Source: Hysterangium stoloniferum (taxonomy: Eukaryota; Basidiomycota; Agaricomycetes; Hysterangiales; Hysterangiaceae). From it: DNA of 64,000 nucleotides. Position 1 is the first letter of the stretch; the number at the start of each line of letters is the position of its first letter. This document shows positions 1 through 10,875 of this stretch, in pieces. The notes under the pieces were generated by a model. That model was not told where the DNA came from and did not search any database. It saw only the letters and a program-made list of their open reading frames with translations. The translations under genes were made by a program, and so were the position numbers. The DNA lies in the NCBI GenBank assembly GCA_015178975.1, contig WHVD01000003.1:1116001-1180000 (forward strand), in the 5' to 3' direction.

Positions 1-1073
1 CGTATTTGAATAGAGAACAGTGGACTGAAAGGCAGAACGGACTCATTTGTGCAACTCCGACCAATCCCAACACAGAAGAGACAGTCACCTAACCGGAGGA
101 TTTTAGAAAGATATATTCATGACAATTTTAACATACCACGTGTCCGGCCTTTTCCTTAATCATCTGCGGAAGGAAGGCCTTGAGGATCCAAAAATGTGAT
201 AAGACATTGGTACCAAACGTCCTGGGCCAATCATGGTAAGTCGACGGTAAGTGCAGGGGACGATACTCACTGGTTGACATCAGCAGCTGATAGATCTAGG
301 ATTAATTTTCCTTGCACAACCCCGGCATTATTGATAAGGATCGTAGGGTGTCCCACCTGTCTCAGAACAATCAGCTGTGCTTGGAAGTGAATCAATGCCT
401 ATACCTCTTCTGTGATTTTCTTTGAGACAGCTTCGACTTCCTCCCACTTTGATACGTCGCATTTATAATAATGTATGTTATCTATTTCAAGGTGAATGTG
501 ATGAAGAATGAATACCACGTAAGTAATTACAGTTTTCAGTGTCAACTGAATTGACATCGAGCACAACCACGGTGACGTTGCGTACGGCGAGAGTTCTGGC
601 TAGTAGCAATCCAATCCCGGATGCGCCTACGGGGAAAAGGTGCATCACATTGAAAAGATCACAAGAATATAAGAAGAGGCTTACCGCCGGTTACCAGCAC
701 AATTTGCTCACCCCAATCAAACCTTCGTGGCTTAAGGCTGCTCAAGCCATTTCTCCATAGCCCAGATAGAGATTTCAAAGTCCCTAATGTACATCATAAA
801 TCGCGACAACTAGAAAACCAGAAAAATACTCACAAAAGCAGCACAAAAATACAAAATAGGCGAGCGATGCTGTCACAGTAGGGGCATCCCATGGTGCCCC
901 TTGGGAACGGTAAAACATTGGGATCCAAAAAATGAAAAATGGGCCTGAGATTTTATAAGTTGAGAACAATCCTGGATATGCCGTCTTGACTAACTAAAGA
1001 CCGTGTTTGACAACACTTTGATCACTAAATCGACATCAAGCGAGTCAAAGAGAGGACTGCCGACATCATCCAT
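1..1073 (-). CDS. Short-chain dehydrogenase/reductase, N-terminal part (gene runs off the left edge)
   Basis: NAD(P)-dependent oxidoreductase of the classical SDR family, resembling membrane-anchored retinol/17-beta-hydroxysteroid-type dehydrogenases. Reading from the ATG at 1073, spliced exons give a hydrophobic N-terminus (FSPFFIFWIP, then a SLAYFVFLCCF stretch), the nucleotide-binding loop VTGGASGIG, an acidic end to strand 2 (VVLDVN), a CDVS segment, and ILINNAGVVQGK, followed by TFGTNVLSHFWILKAFLPQM and VTVSSVLGLVGVAQM. At least six short introns are visible. The catalytic YxxxK lies beyond the edge: a likely donor (GTCCGT) at about position 46 opens an intron that leaves the window. The start was chosen because the first intron (994 down to 945) joins it in frame to the hydrophobic segment. 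Substrate cannot be assigned. Confidence 0.85.
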
Positions 1074-2901
1074 GGTGACTGAGATAGAGGGAAGTAGGAG
1101 ACAAGCCGTGCTCAGTACTATGGCAGATCTTGCAATGAGTGACAAATGCTTACTTGATGATCGGTTGGAACTTAAACAATGGTTTCAGTATACAATATCT
1201 ACGAATTCAGCTCCTAGATCAGGTAAGTAGATTCGTAACCTGTTGTACCATATGCCCTACCTGGCTGCACTAGAAAGTTAAATTAGTCTGATGAATGCTT
1301 GGGATGGTTGTGGACAATTGTAGGCGGTGTGGTTCTTTCAAAGAGGCAATGCTCCTCGTTACATAACTCACCTCACTTGGTGGTTTTCAAGGATGCAATT
1401 GGGCACGGCCTATGGTGTAATGGCTGTCTCATTCGAAAATGAGGAAACAAGCAACCGAAGATTGCTGGTTTTCACGCAGATGCACGCTTGAGCTGATTGG
1501 ACATATTATTACCTTTACCTGGTGTCCAATTATCTTTCAAACTTGAGCTACTTTTTCTGACAACCATGAAGGAACTTTCAGGACAAGTACTACCGCGCAT
1601 CCTGATAATGCAGATTCAACTCGCTCGCGAGCTTCCAGGAAATGCCGCTCTATCCAGATATATTAGGTATACTGTGCATCTTTTGGAACTGAAATGACTT
1701 CCGGTTTGCAAATCTAATAGGCATGGAGTCGACACTGCTGAAAGCATGGGGTATCTAGTCGAGACGTTGTGGCAGAGAAGACGCATCCATCTTTATAACC
1801 TTTTCATGAATTTATACCAAACTATTTCTTTTGTTCTCGGAGTCGTTATGCCTACCAACAGGAAAAGCCCTCAATCGTCTCTCCAACTTCAGCTTGGAGC
1901 TTCGAGAGCTCCAGGTTAAGTTCAAGCCTTACGTCCGTAAATGTCGGTGGACTCGATATTGCGGTACCCATCATTGTTCAAGATCGCCGCTCTCTAGTAT
2001 ACATGTTACGACGTAGATCTGGTCTCCGCCACTAAGCGCTCTCTGTCGAAATCATTCAGAGACAAAACGCGAAGTAGAAGGGATGGCTATTGATGAGAAT
2101 ATGGGCTGTCTGATCTCCCAACTTCCTCCCCGATGTCGGGTTTATTACAGAACGAAATACGCTAAGGATCCACACCCCGGCCTGAAAAACACGAATCTGA
2201 TGAGAAGACACAGGCTCAGATGCATCCTGTATATTTTCCTTCTCTTCAACAACTTTAACTTCCCTGAAATTTCTGAATGTAAACTCTCAAGGCGCTCACG
2301 ACGATGTCGCTAGGCTTAAAGACATCCGATTAGGGCCGAAGGGATAAACCCGTACGCCTGGATGAAGTCTTTTGCTAATCAGATACAACTGTTGATGTAG
2401 ATTCATTTTCTTGGACCTCGAGCTGTGCCTTGGAATATGACGACTGACTCCTCAGCAACGACTCAGGTAGAATCGCTATGTATCAGCGACATCTAGACTA
2501 GTATTCCGCAAGATGTCAGTTGATGTTGATTTTTTTCATTGCTGCACGGGTTTCATCTAGAGTATTGTTCCTACGATCATTCTTGCTGAAGTATCATAAA
2601 TACCACTAGCTAGTAGCCTCAAATTATCAATGTGTACCGCTTTTTCAATATTAGATCCATACATGCTAGTAGTCAATGCGTTTTGATTTGCCAATTTAAA
2701 CATTCCTAGTTCACGTACTATGCAGCCATTCCTGAAAATATATTTATTCCTAACTCACAACCCTCATTCAAGTATCAGAGATGTTCGAACTGTTTCGTGA
2801 ACATATATATATATACGTGCCAGAATTACAAGACTTCGTTCCTTCTGCGTCCATTGGCTCGAGCAAGACATTGTGACACTACGCATTCTCCGCGTTGTCA
2901 C
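1074..2901. other. 1.8 kb divergent intergenic region, no supported gene
   Basis: This stretch lies between the outward-facing starts of the dehydrogenase and the Tti2-like gene. Only short open frames occur on either strand, none with a recognisable domain or a consistent exon chain. A minus-strand run near 1850-2000 (containing LNLELSKLQAEV) looks coil-like but could not be extended. It could hold promoters, an unrecognised fast-evolving gene, or a dead gene. Confidence 0.5.
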
Positions 2902-4494
2902 ATGTCATTCACTTTTCAAAACATCATAATACCACCGCTATACTGCAGCATCCAAACCGGTTCTGATGATCCTAGGATCCTCGAATGGAAATCGAATGCC
3001 CATTCCACGCTATCGGAATTGAAAGTTTGGGTAGCTAAGACCGATGTTGCCTCTTTAGAACACGAAGACCTCGCGAGTATTGCGGCCATAGCGGTGTCTC
3101 TGAATAACGAAAGCGACTTAGTGAGTCATGACCTGCGTAGAATTTCTCTTGGTGAGATAAGTTCTATCAACGTATTGCGCGACGTGGTCTAATTGGAGCC
3201 ACCCGGACAGATATTATGGCACAATTACCTAGTCCAACACTCGAAGTTATCACATGTGTCCTTTCTAAGCATGTAAAACCATGTTTTTCAAAGACGCCTC
3301 ACTCTCTCCTCAATCCTAGCACTGGCCGTAAACGTTCGCGACCAGCAGGTGGACCCTCCGCTATACTCGATTTTTACGAAAACCAGGAATGGAAAGCGTA
3401 CCCAGGCATTGCAGCCCTGCTGTTGTGGTGTCTTAATTGCACCGAGGTGCTGTGATCTTCATCTGAGTTTAGTATGCCTGGTTCGTACTCACCCTAATGA
3501 AAGGGCCGGGAATACGAATACATTTGGCATTTGGTTATTCCGCCGATCATGACACTACTTGACGACTATGAAAGTTACTATAAATTAGACGGCGTGAAGG
3601 TCGTCTGCGAACTGCTTAACCATGCCCCCCCAGAACTTCTGAAAAGAACGGGAGTGGACGGTCTCTTGATGACAGTTAGTGATCGTTCGTAGCAGATGCC
3701 CGATGTACTAACCCATTGAAAGTCTTTAAAAACGGCTCTATTGCATCTACATTCACCTTTAACCCCCCAGATTATATTAGCCGCCGTTCCCGCACATTTA
3801 CAGCTAATTAACCTCACAACTGCTAGCGGATCCAAGGTTAGATTCGACCAGCTCTGTACTCTATTGGGAGAGGGAATTATAGGTGGCATTTGGATGTATG
3901 CCTATCAAGAATGGGAAACGCTTGAAGCCTCAATGGTTGCAGCACGAGATGTGGTACGAAATCTGGGGGTCGGAACCACTCGCTACCTGAAGGTTCGTCT
4001 TAGTTGTGGCGACAAATATTTTATTCCATCTACCATCAATACAGGCTCTTGTTTCTCAATTGATGCTTAATATCGCTAGTTTATCTCAACAGCACCAGTT
4101 GTCAATGCAACTCGCATCCCTCGGCTTATTGGAAGTTATTATTTGCGTCTGTAAATCGAGGATAGATAATTGGACAGGCCTAATCTTGGGGGGAGTTGCT
4201 CGTCTTTGGGTCAACTTAGAAGACAGCGATTTCGTGAATAAACAAGGTAAGTAAAATGTCTAGTTGAGTTTCTTAGCCTTCTTAACTATATACTCAATAG
4301 ACGTGCAACGTGCTATACAGAAAGTGACCTATGTACTGGGAGAAGCATGTCCATCTGTAGTGCTTGTACGTCATAGTCTCCTAACATCGATCTAGATTGA
4401 TATCCACATTCACCAGAACGAGTACGACCGTTTGCTGACATGCGATTCATCCATGTTCCAAGGATTACTGGTTACAGAACTTGTCGCTAACTGA
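2902..4494 (+). CDS. TTI2: Tti2-like protein, subunit of the TTT (Tel2-Tti1-Tti2) complex
   Basis: The family works with Tel2 and Tti1 as an HSP90 co-chaperone complex needed for stability of PIKK kinases (TOR, ATM/ATR relatives). The spliced product is an all-helical HEAT-like protein. Hallmarks are EWKAYPGIAALLLWCLN, then EYEYIWHLVIPPIMTLLDDY, KLDGVKVVCELLNHAPPELL and RTGVDGLLM, which match the conserved core of the DUF2454/Tti2 family. The C-terminus ends TELVAN. I count about seven exons; one possible intron (48 nt after PSPTLE) has a length divisible by three and contains no stop, so its removal is uncertain. An in-frame ATG exists upstream at 2797, but the segment it adds is low in family character, so 2902 was preferred. 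It converges on the Pex14-like gene with 121 bp between stops. Confidence 0.8.
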
Positions 4495-4615
4495 ACCAGC
4501 CATCTCCTGGGTTGTTACTAATTATTATAGGCCTGCTCTGGTGCAATGGCGCTTTAGGATTTCATGAAGACAAGGCCCGAAGCAGTACACTCGTGTCTCA
4601 CGCTATAATCCTACA

Positions 4616-5950
4616 TCATGATTGAGTTGGCTGCGTAATCGCGGAATGGGATGCTGTCCGATTCGGCGAGGGTACGAACGAACGTCTATACTCAGATGAG
4701 AACTCTGAATAATAGCTACCAAATGACACGTACCTATTCAGAACTAAACCTTTCAGGGCGCGTATTTCCCTTCTAACATCTTCCTGTGCGGGAGATAAAT
4801 TGCGTGCACCGGAGAATGCATGTCGGAAGCCAAGGCTATTGCCATATAAATCAAACGTCTCTTTGGAAAGAAAAGCGGTAAAGTCGGTGAGAGATTTAAA
4901 GGTGTGCTGATACGTCTCGCCGACTTCGACCCCTCGCGCAATTGCACTACGAAGAGCCTCTAGAATGGATGTCGAAGACACCACAGGGATAGACTTTGAG
5001 TTTGTGTCTACATTAAGGGTCCAGTGTTCAAGTTCACCCTCGGGTATTTTGAAAAACAAGCCAGATCGTGAGAGTTGACGGGATATGGCACGCTTCAAGG
5101 ATGTTTATGTCTTTGTGAGAATTGAAAGTTTTGGTAAAAAGCCTACCTTGAATTCCCCTTCATTATCGTCTCCCAATGCAGGAAACAATCTCAGTAAGCG
5201 GGTATGGAGTTCATCGACAGTGTACTTCTGACCAGGTTCTCCGAGGAATGCGGCACGAAGAAGGGTTCCCAATGGTTGTGAAGGTATTCCATCAGCATCA
5301 ACTGAAATACCTTCCAGACTTTTAATGTCTGGGGGAAACACATCTGGTTGCGGAGGAGGCAGAGCGTCAAAAGTGTCTTGTTGTGTATTTTTGAATGCTT
5401 CAAGACGAATTTTAAATCGGGAAAGAAGCCCAATTTGGTGAAGCTTCAGGTTATGTCGGGCCGTTAGGCTTCGAGTTACGCGCGGGAGAAGATATCTCTG
5501 TTTCGCCATATAATTGGACCTGTACGGAAACGATATGTCGAGGCACGCACGTGGTAAATAAGAATAAGTACCCCTGACACTCCCACACCCCATGTGAATA
5601 TTCGAAGTAAGGAAACGAGCAGGTACGGCAGATTAGATGGGGGGGCGAGTGGATAGGTTCGGGGAGGTATCGGTGGAGACTGACGAGACTGTTCGCACAA
5701 TTATTTACACATAAATATTTTGACAATAATCACTCACTGCCTCTTGCAGAAGATTATCAATTTCAGTAGCATTCAGGCCTTTGTCTGCCAAAAACTGTCG
5801 TTTGGCAGCTTCATTCTCGCTACGGACAGTCGGTGTTTGTAGGAATGCTCGCGCCTTTATCATTAAGTCACGACGATCATCATAAGGCGCAAAGTCTGAA
5901 ATATGTGTTGGAGTCGTTTGAAAAGGTGGAGGCGACTCATCGGAAGACAT
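4616..5950 (-). CDS. PEX14: Pex14-like peroxisomal membrane anchor protein
   Basis: Pex14 family proteins form the docking site for the Pex5 cargo receptor at the peroxisomal membrane. The N-terminus carries the conserved receptor-binding helix region (RRDLMIKARAFLQTPTV, FLADKGLNATEIDNLL), followed by a proline-rich linker (PPIPPRTYPLAPP) and one hydrophobic segment (LLRIFTWGVGVSGVLILIY). A long hydrophilic, partly helical C-terminal half follows, with an REIRALKGLVLNR segment. Five exons are inferred, with introns of about 50-54 nt; the product is about 375 residues, usual for the family. The fourth intron (51 nt) keeps frame if retained. The hydrophobic segment is joined to the following helix by an intron ending GAAACAG. 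The gene converges with the Tti2-like gene. Pex14/Pex17-type fusions are an alternative within the same family. Confidence 0.8.
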
Positions 5951-6423
5951 TAGATAGAGTGGAAGAGTGCAACTTTCAGTAGTGCACCAAAAGGTATCAC
6001 GTGAATTCCAGCCAATTTAGTGTTGAATCCAATTTCCTGTGTAGACCAACATCTTTCTTACAGGACAATAACATGTAACTAAATATCACTTAGTATAACA
6101 ATACAATGGAACAAACTCTGGTAGGTCATTTTGATTTAGATAAGAGTGCGGGAGGATGAGTCTAGTCCATATGTTAGGATAGATGAGAAACAGAATAGAT
6201 GCACTGTCCGCTAACACCAAGAAAGGAGAATAAAAATAAAAATATAGTCCTTTTGTGACATAATGCCAAATATTTGTGGTCCATAGTATTGTTCTGTGCA
6301 TAGCGTGAGTTAATAAGCTTCGCCTGCCTGATGGATAATGCCATCCCGTATTGATGAATTCATAGATTGAGGGCTTATTCGGGAATGTTCGCCCGGTGGA
6401 TGCCTCGTTGAGAGATCGTAAGA
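5951..6423. other. Intergenic region upstream of the Pex14-like gene
   Basis: AT-rich spacer holding the promoter side of the Pex14-like gene and the 3' end of the next minus-strand gene. A 71-codon minus-strand open frame here has no recognisable features and probably is 3' untranslated sequence of the neighbour. Confidence 0.5.
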
Positions 6424-7396
6424 TCAGTCTCTGCTCCTGGTGTTCTCTATAAATGGAACGACTTCTCGTTGGCTGGAGCCAAGATATTGTTCATACTCCG
6501 AATAGTCCGCATAGTCATCCGAGTAGGCGTACGCTATGCTCTGCGGCTGATATGGATCAAACTCCCCAGGTTCCGCGCGATACTGCGGGGAGATATTAGC
6601 CGGCATCTGACCCTCGGTTGTGTCAGGAGCAGGAGATGACACAGCGTGAACAAGAGCCTGTGTGACATCAGGAGTAGGGCGACGTTCCATCGAGTGGTTG
6701 AACTCCCTGTATTGGTCATTAAAATAATCTTGCTTCCGCTGTCTTCGACGATACTTGCGGGCGACCCATAAAAAGAGGCAAAAGAAAAACATAGTTGCAA
6801 AAAGACCAATCACTACGAAAGCAGCGGCCACAGCGCCGACATTGGAAAAAAATCTGTAGAAATTCGATGAGCGATATGCCGGTGACTACCCAAATGGATA
6901 CTAACCCTTGTTTTGGATTACTTATGGGAGGAGGCCCTGTGACACCTGTTGGGTTAGCGACCATTTGAGTGACTGTGAAACTTGGGTCATTTGAGCCACT
7001 GGATGCAACAGGGAATGTAGCTGAAGAAGTAGAGGAAGAAATGCTGGTTGATACAGATGATGCAGGTATGAATGAAGAAGTGGTAATTTCTGATATAGGG
7101 GTCGACAGAGATGTGCTCTGTGCTGGTGAAATGGGGTCCGTGGTACTAATTGAAGTCGGAATTGAATCCGGTGTAGATGATGTAAGTATGGTCGATGTAG
7201 GAGTCGATGTAGATGGTAGACTAGTTGTTGTGGTTTCGGATGTTGACTCGGAACCAGTTAATGTAGTTGAGGTGGAAATGGATGGGTCGGTAGTTGACGA
7301 ATCAAATTGTGGGCGAGGAGCACGACGATTGATTGAATATTCATGACTGCTCAGTACTGTACCCTGGGATATGACAAGACCCAAGGGGATTCTCAT
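6424..7396 (-). CDS. Ser/Thr-rich single-pass membrane protein
   Basis: Function unknown. The predicted product (about 306 residues) begins with a short moderately hydrophobic leader, then has about 115 residues that are mostly Ser, Thr and Pro (many SST/TST runs), expected to be heavily O-mannosylated and to face the wall. One hydrophobic segment follows (VGAVAAAFVVIGLFATMFFFCLFLWV), then a basic stop-transfer patch (RKYRRRQRKQ) and a cytosolic tail rich in Tyr and acidic residues. One 51-nt intron separates the extracellular part from the membrane segment. The layout is like fungal wall-stress sensors (Mid2/Wsc-type) but there is no WSC cysteine domain. A cryptic upstream exon supplying a better signal peptide is possible, because the frame before the ATG encodes ASALLAWAST. 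Confidence 0.65.
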
Positions 7397-8121
7397 CGTT
7401 GAAGCCCACGCAAGAAGCGCCGAAGCTTAGGTAAGTGACTACCAGAAATCAATACATACTCTTATATACCCAACCTACTCGTGTCTCCGCCCCGCCATAC
7501 CTCGACATGCCACTACGGATGCCAATGGCCAAATAACAACGCACTTTGGCGTATATATTTCTCAGATTAGCGCGGTTCCCAAAGGTTATTAACAGTTGTG
7601 CCTGGCAGTATCCAACCGCAGCCCTATCTCAGTAGCCTTAATTAAGCACGGGAGATATCGCCGAATCACAATCCAATGCTCTGTAGTTGTTGTCAGACCT
7701 GTCAGGCATAATCTCTCACTAGGACATCTCATCCATTGTCCCGGGCTTATTTTAAATGGCACTCCCAACGACACCAGCATTTTTTCTTTTGTTTTCCGTT
7801 TCGCCTTTTCACAGTTTTTTGGACTTTTGACGACGGAGGCTGATGCCCGTTGCCTCTCCACCTGCTCCCTCGCTTTGATCCAACGGACTATTGCCTAACC
7901 ACTATCTATGATTTACTGCAGGGATAGCGCAGATCCGACTCTACCCAGTCCCGTGATGTCTAATCCCAAGGATAAAAAGGCGTGTGATGGCCGGTTTTAG
8001 ATTTTAATCTCCCAGCATCAGGCATCACCCAGGCACACAACACACAACGCTGGACTGTGGGGAGATTAAAAGTTCATCCAACCACGACAACTCGAGAAAT
8101 TGCCCATTGCACCTCCCAACC
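7397..8121. other. Divergent promoter region, no gene seen
   Basis: Lies between the start of the minus-strand membrane-protein gene and the start of the plus-strand transporter. Open frames of 90-100 codons overlap each other on both strands at about 7,590-7,900, but neither has a recognisable domain or a strong start. TATA-like runs occur near 7,460 and 7,550. Confidence 0.5.
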
Positions 8122-10588
8122 ATGGCCAACGGGTACGAGACGAACACTGAAACAAACCCTGCTGAAAAGGCAGAGCGTGCAATGACACGCAGAGTTCTTT
8201 GGAAGCTTGACATACACACTCTACCTGCCTTGGCACTTCTTTGGCTAGCCAATTTCCTGGATAGGTTAGTTTATAGGAAGTAGTCAAGTATCGTGAAATA
8301 CTGACCTATCCACACCTTAATCCAGGACTAATATTGGAAATGCGGGGTAAATTAATTATTTCATGATGTACGACACATGTCGTTAACTCCTTGTGGTCAG
8401 AATTGCGGGGCTTAGAGTGGATCTACACCTACGGGGAAACCAGTTTAATACCGCTCTGGCCGTTTTCTACGTTACCTATATTCTATCTGAGTTACCCTCC
8501 AATTGGGTCCTCAAACGAGTGCATGCAAACAGATGGCTGCCATTCATCGTTTTTGCCTGGGGAACCGTGACGACACTCAGTGGATTCATGAAGAACTTTG
8601 GTGGACTAATCGCAGTTCGACTCTTCCTCGGACTGTGTGAGGGCGGTCTACTCCCAGGCATGGTCTTGTATCTCAGCTCTATTTATAAGCGTAACGAATT
8701 GCAACTGAGGTATGGCACTTTCAATGACCGGTTTTTGGTTCTAACCAGACCGGCAGAATCGGTATTTTTTATGCTTCTGCCTCCCTATCCGGAGCCTTTG
8801 GAGGTGTGTTCAAAGTCACGATACTCTGTCGCTCATAGTCACTTATAATATTATAACTCGGAAAAGGCTTATTGGCGTTCGGTATCACGAAGATGGATGG
8901 TGTTAGAGGTATAGAAGGCTGGCGATGGATATTCATCATTGAAGTATGGGATTGTTTTACGCTCTCAAGTACTCTCCCTCACGTCTATTTACAGGGAATC
9001 GCGACAATCGTCGTCGCAATTATTTCAGCCATGTTACTCCCTCGTGGTATTCGGACCGCTAGTTTCCTTACAGAGGAGGAGAGAGCATTTGCCTGTCAGT
9101 CGATACGTTGGAAAACCGAGTCAGCTATTTATTGACTATTTCCAGTAAATCGTCTTCGCGTCTCCAATTTTGCTGCGTCACAAACTGCAGCCAAGGCAGC
9201 TCTTTCACCCGTTTCTGAAATACAAGAGAAGGAGGAGGCTCTGGGCCTCGAGGCCGTTCCAGCAGGATCGATGTTGATGGATGAAGAAGAAGCCTTTGAA
9301 TGGGGTGAGGTCCGTCGTGGTGAGTGTAGTTGGTTTTCAGTCCCTGCTGAATGCTAATGCGATATAGGCTTGTTGGACGTACAGGCATGGCTGACCGGCT
9401 TCGCCTACGCCTGCTTTATTGTTAGCTTATACTCATATTCGTTGTTCCTGTGTGTTACCTCTATTTGAGCACGCGTTATCTCAGCTTACGGTTTCTAGTC
9501 CAACAATCATTGCTGGCCTCGGATTCTCTGGAGGCCAAGCTCAACTACACACAGGTTAGTGTATCATTCACGTTGTTATGTGAGTGAATGCCGACGGACT
9601 TGTTCAGTGCCACCCTATGTCCCTGCAGTCGTCTTCACGCGTACGTAGTTCGTTAAGCCGTCTCTGTGCGTCATTTCACATATCCATATGGACAGTGGTC
9701 GTTGCCCTACTTTCTGATAGGTGGGGCTGGAGGTAATATATAATTCTTTTTCATTTATACGGAACTTTTTTTTGACTATGGTGTCTCCAGAGGACCTTTT
9801 ATTCTAATGTGCCTACCTATGACAATTGCCGGTACGTTGAAAACGGATTCAGAGACACATTACTTAGCTCGCTGGGTTGCCAGGGTATATCCTTGCCATA
9901 GCTGCTAAAACGAACAGTGCACGTTATGCCGCGGTATTCTTGATGGCAGCTGGAGTGTATGTATCAGACAAAGTTTCCTTTGGCTGACTCGCCCTCTCAT
10001 CTCATCTTTTACCACGCAGCTACCCATGTGGGCCCTGTATACTGGCCATCATATCGAACAATTCTAGCGGGCATTATAAACGGGTGAGCCGCCTATAGAC
10101 GTGTTTTTTTAACTATCTGCTTAACGATGTTTCAGGCCACCACCGGAGCTTTGCAATTAATGCTTGGGTAAATGCTTTTGGAGGGAACATCTTTAGCCCT
10201 TTCTGAACGATTTTCTAGAAATTGTGGTGGCTTCATCGCAACTTTCATCTATACCGCCGGTAAGACTTCGTCTTCATTTCTTCTACCTTAGCGTTATTTA
10301 CCTCATTGCTTCAGATCAAGCGCCACGGTATAAACGAGGCCACACCATCACGCTGTGCTTTGTGATTCTTTCATGGTTGCTCATTGCAGGCAATGTGTAC
10401 GTCAGAGAATGGTTTAATCTTCCACCAACTCACATTCCATTAACAGTTCCTATTGTCTTTGGGAAAACAAGGCTCGCCGTGAAGGACGCAGAGCAGAGAA
10501 TTGGACCAAATATGAAAAACTTTGGGAATCGGGCAAAACACGCGCACCAATTGGCGATCGCAGCCCAGACTTTATGTTTACCTTGTAA
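8122..10588 (+). CDS. MFS transporter, allantoate permease (Dal5-like) family
   Basis: Twelve-helix plasma-membrane permease of the anion:cation symporter family, which takes up organic anions such as allantoate, nicotinate or related vitamins; the substrate is not readable here. Diagnostic segments in order: RRVLWKLDIHTLPALALLWLANFLDR, TNIGNA, LPSNWVLKRVHANRWLP with AWGTVTTLSGFMKN, RLFLGLCEGGLLPGM, GWRWIFIIEG, then after a hydrophilic loop the second half (LLDVQAWLTGFAYACF, VVALLSDRWGWRGPF, YPCGPCILAIISNN) and the tail ENKARREGRR. The gene is split into some 14-15 small exons, one of about 20 nt carrying TNIGNAG. The stop was placed by following the last exon into its FMFTL end. It converges on the IQGAP gene with about 290 bp between stops. 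Confidence 0.85.
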
Positions 10589-10875
10589 TGTCATACGTCG
10601 TCACTATATAACTCGAATGTGAAGATTAGATGCAATTAATGCTAGCCACCACAGTTGTAGTTATTACATATAATGAACACTTTCATGGCGTAATCATTAC
10701 TGCTTTCAAGATATTTGAAATTGATTCTGTTAATACAATGAATGTTAACGCTTATACAGGCACGTACTAAGCCGCGCCAATATGAAAATGCACACAAGGA
10801 ATGTTCGTGATAGTCAGAGGAATGATAATAAATCGAAACACTACGGAGCTCGTTGGGATCACTGTCGGGAGTATC

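Noticed and set aside
1-80. Apparent loss of the catalytic Tyr/Lys in the dehydrogenase (MSPFCLS in place of a YxxxK region)
   Set aside because: An intron donor just after VAQM explains the odd residues; the real motif should be in the next exon outside the window.
1497-2313. Three small plus-strand open frames in the first intergenic region
   Set aside because: They do not join through plausible introns and none has a domain or a conserved-looking composition.
7589-7898. Overlapping 90-100 codon frames on both strands between two divergent genes
   Set aside because: Mutually overlapping frames in a promoter region with no domains; most likely chance.
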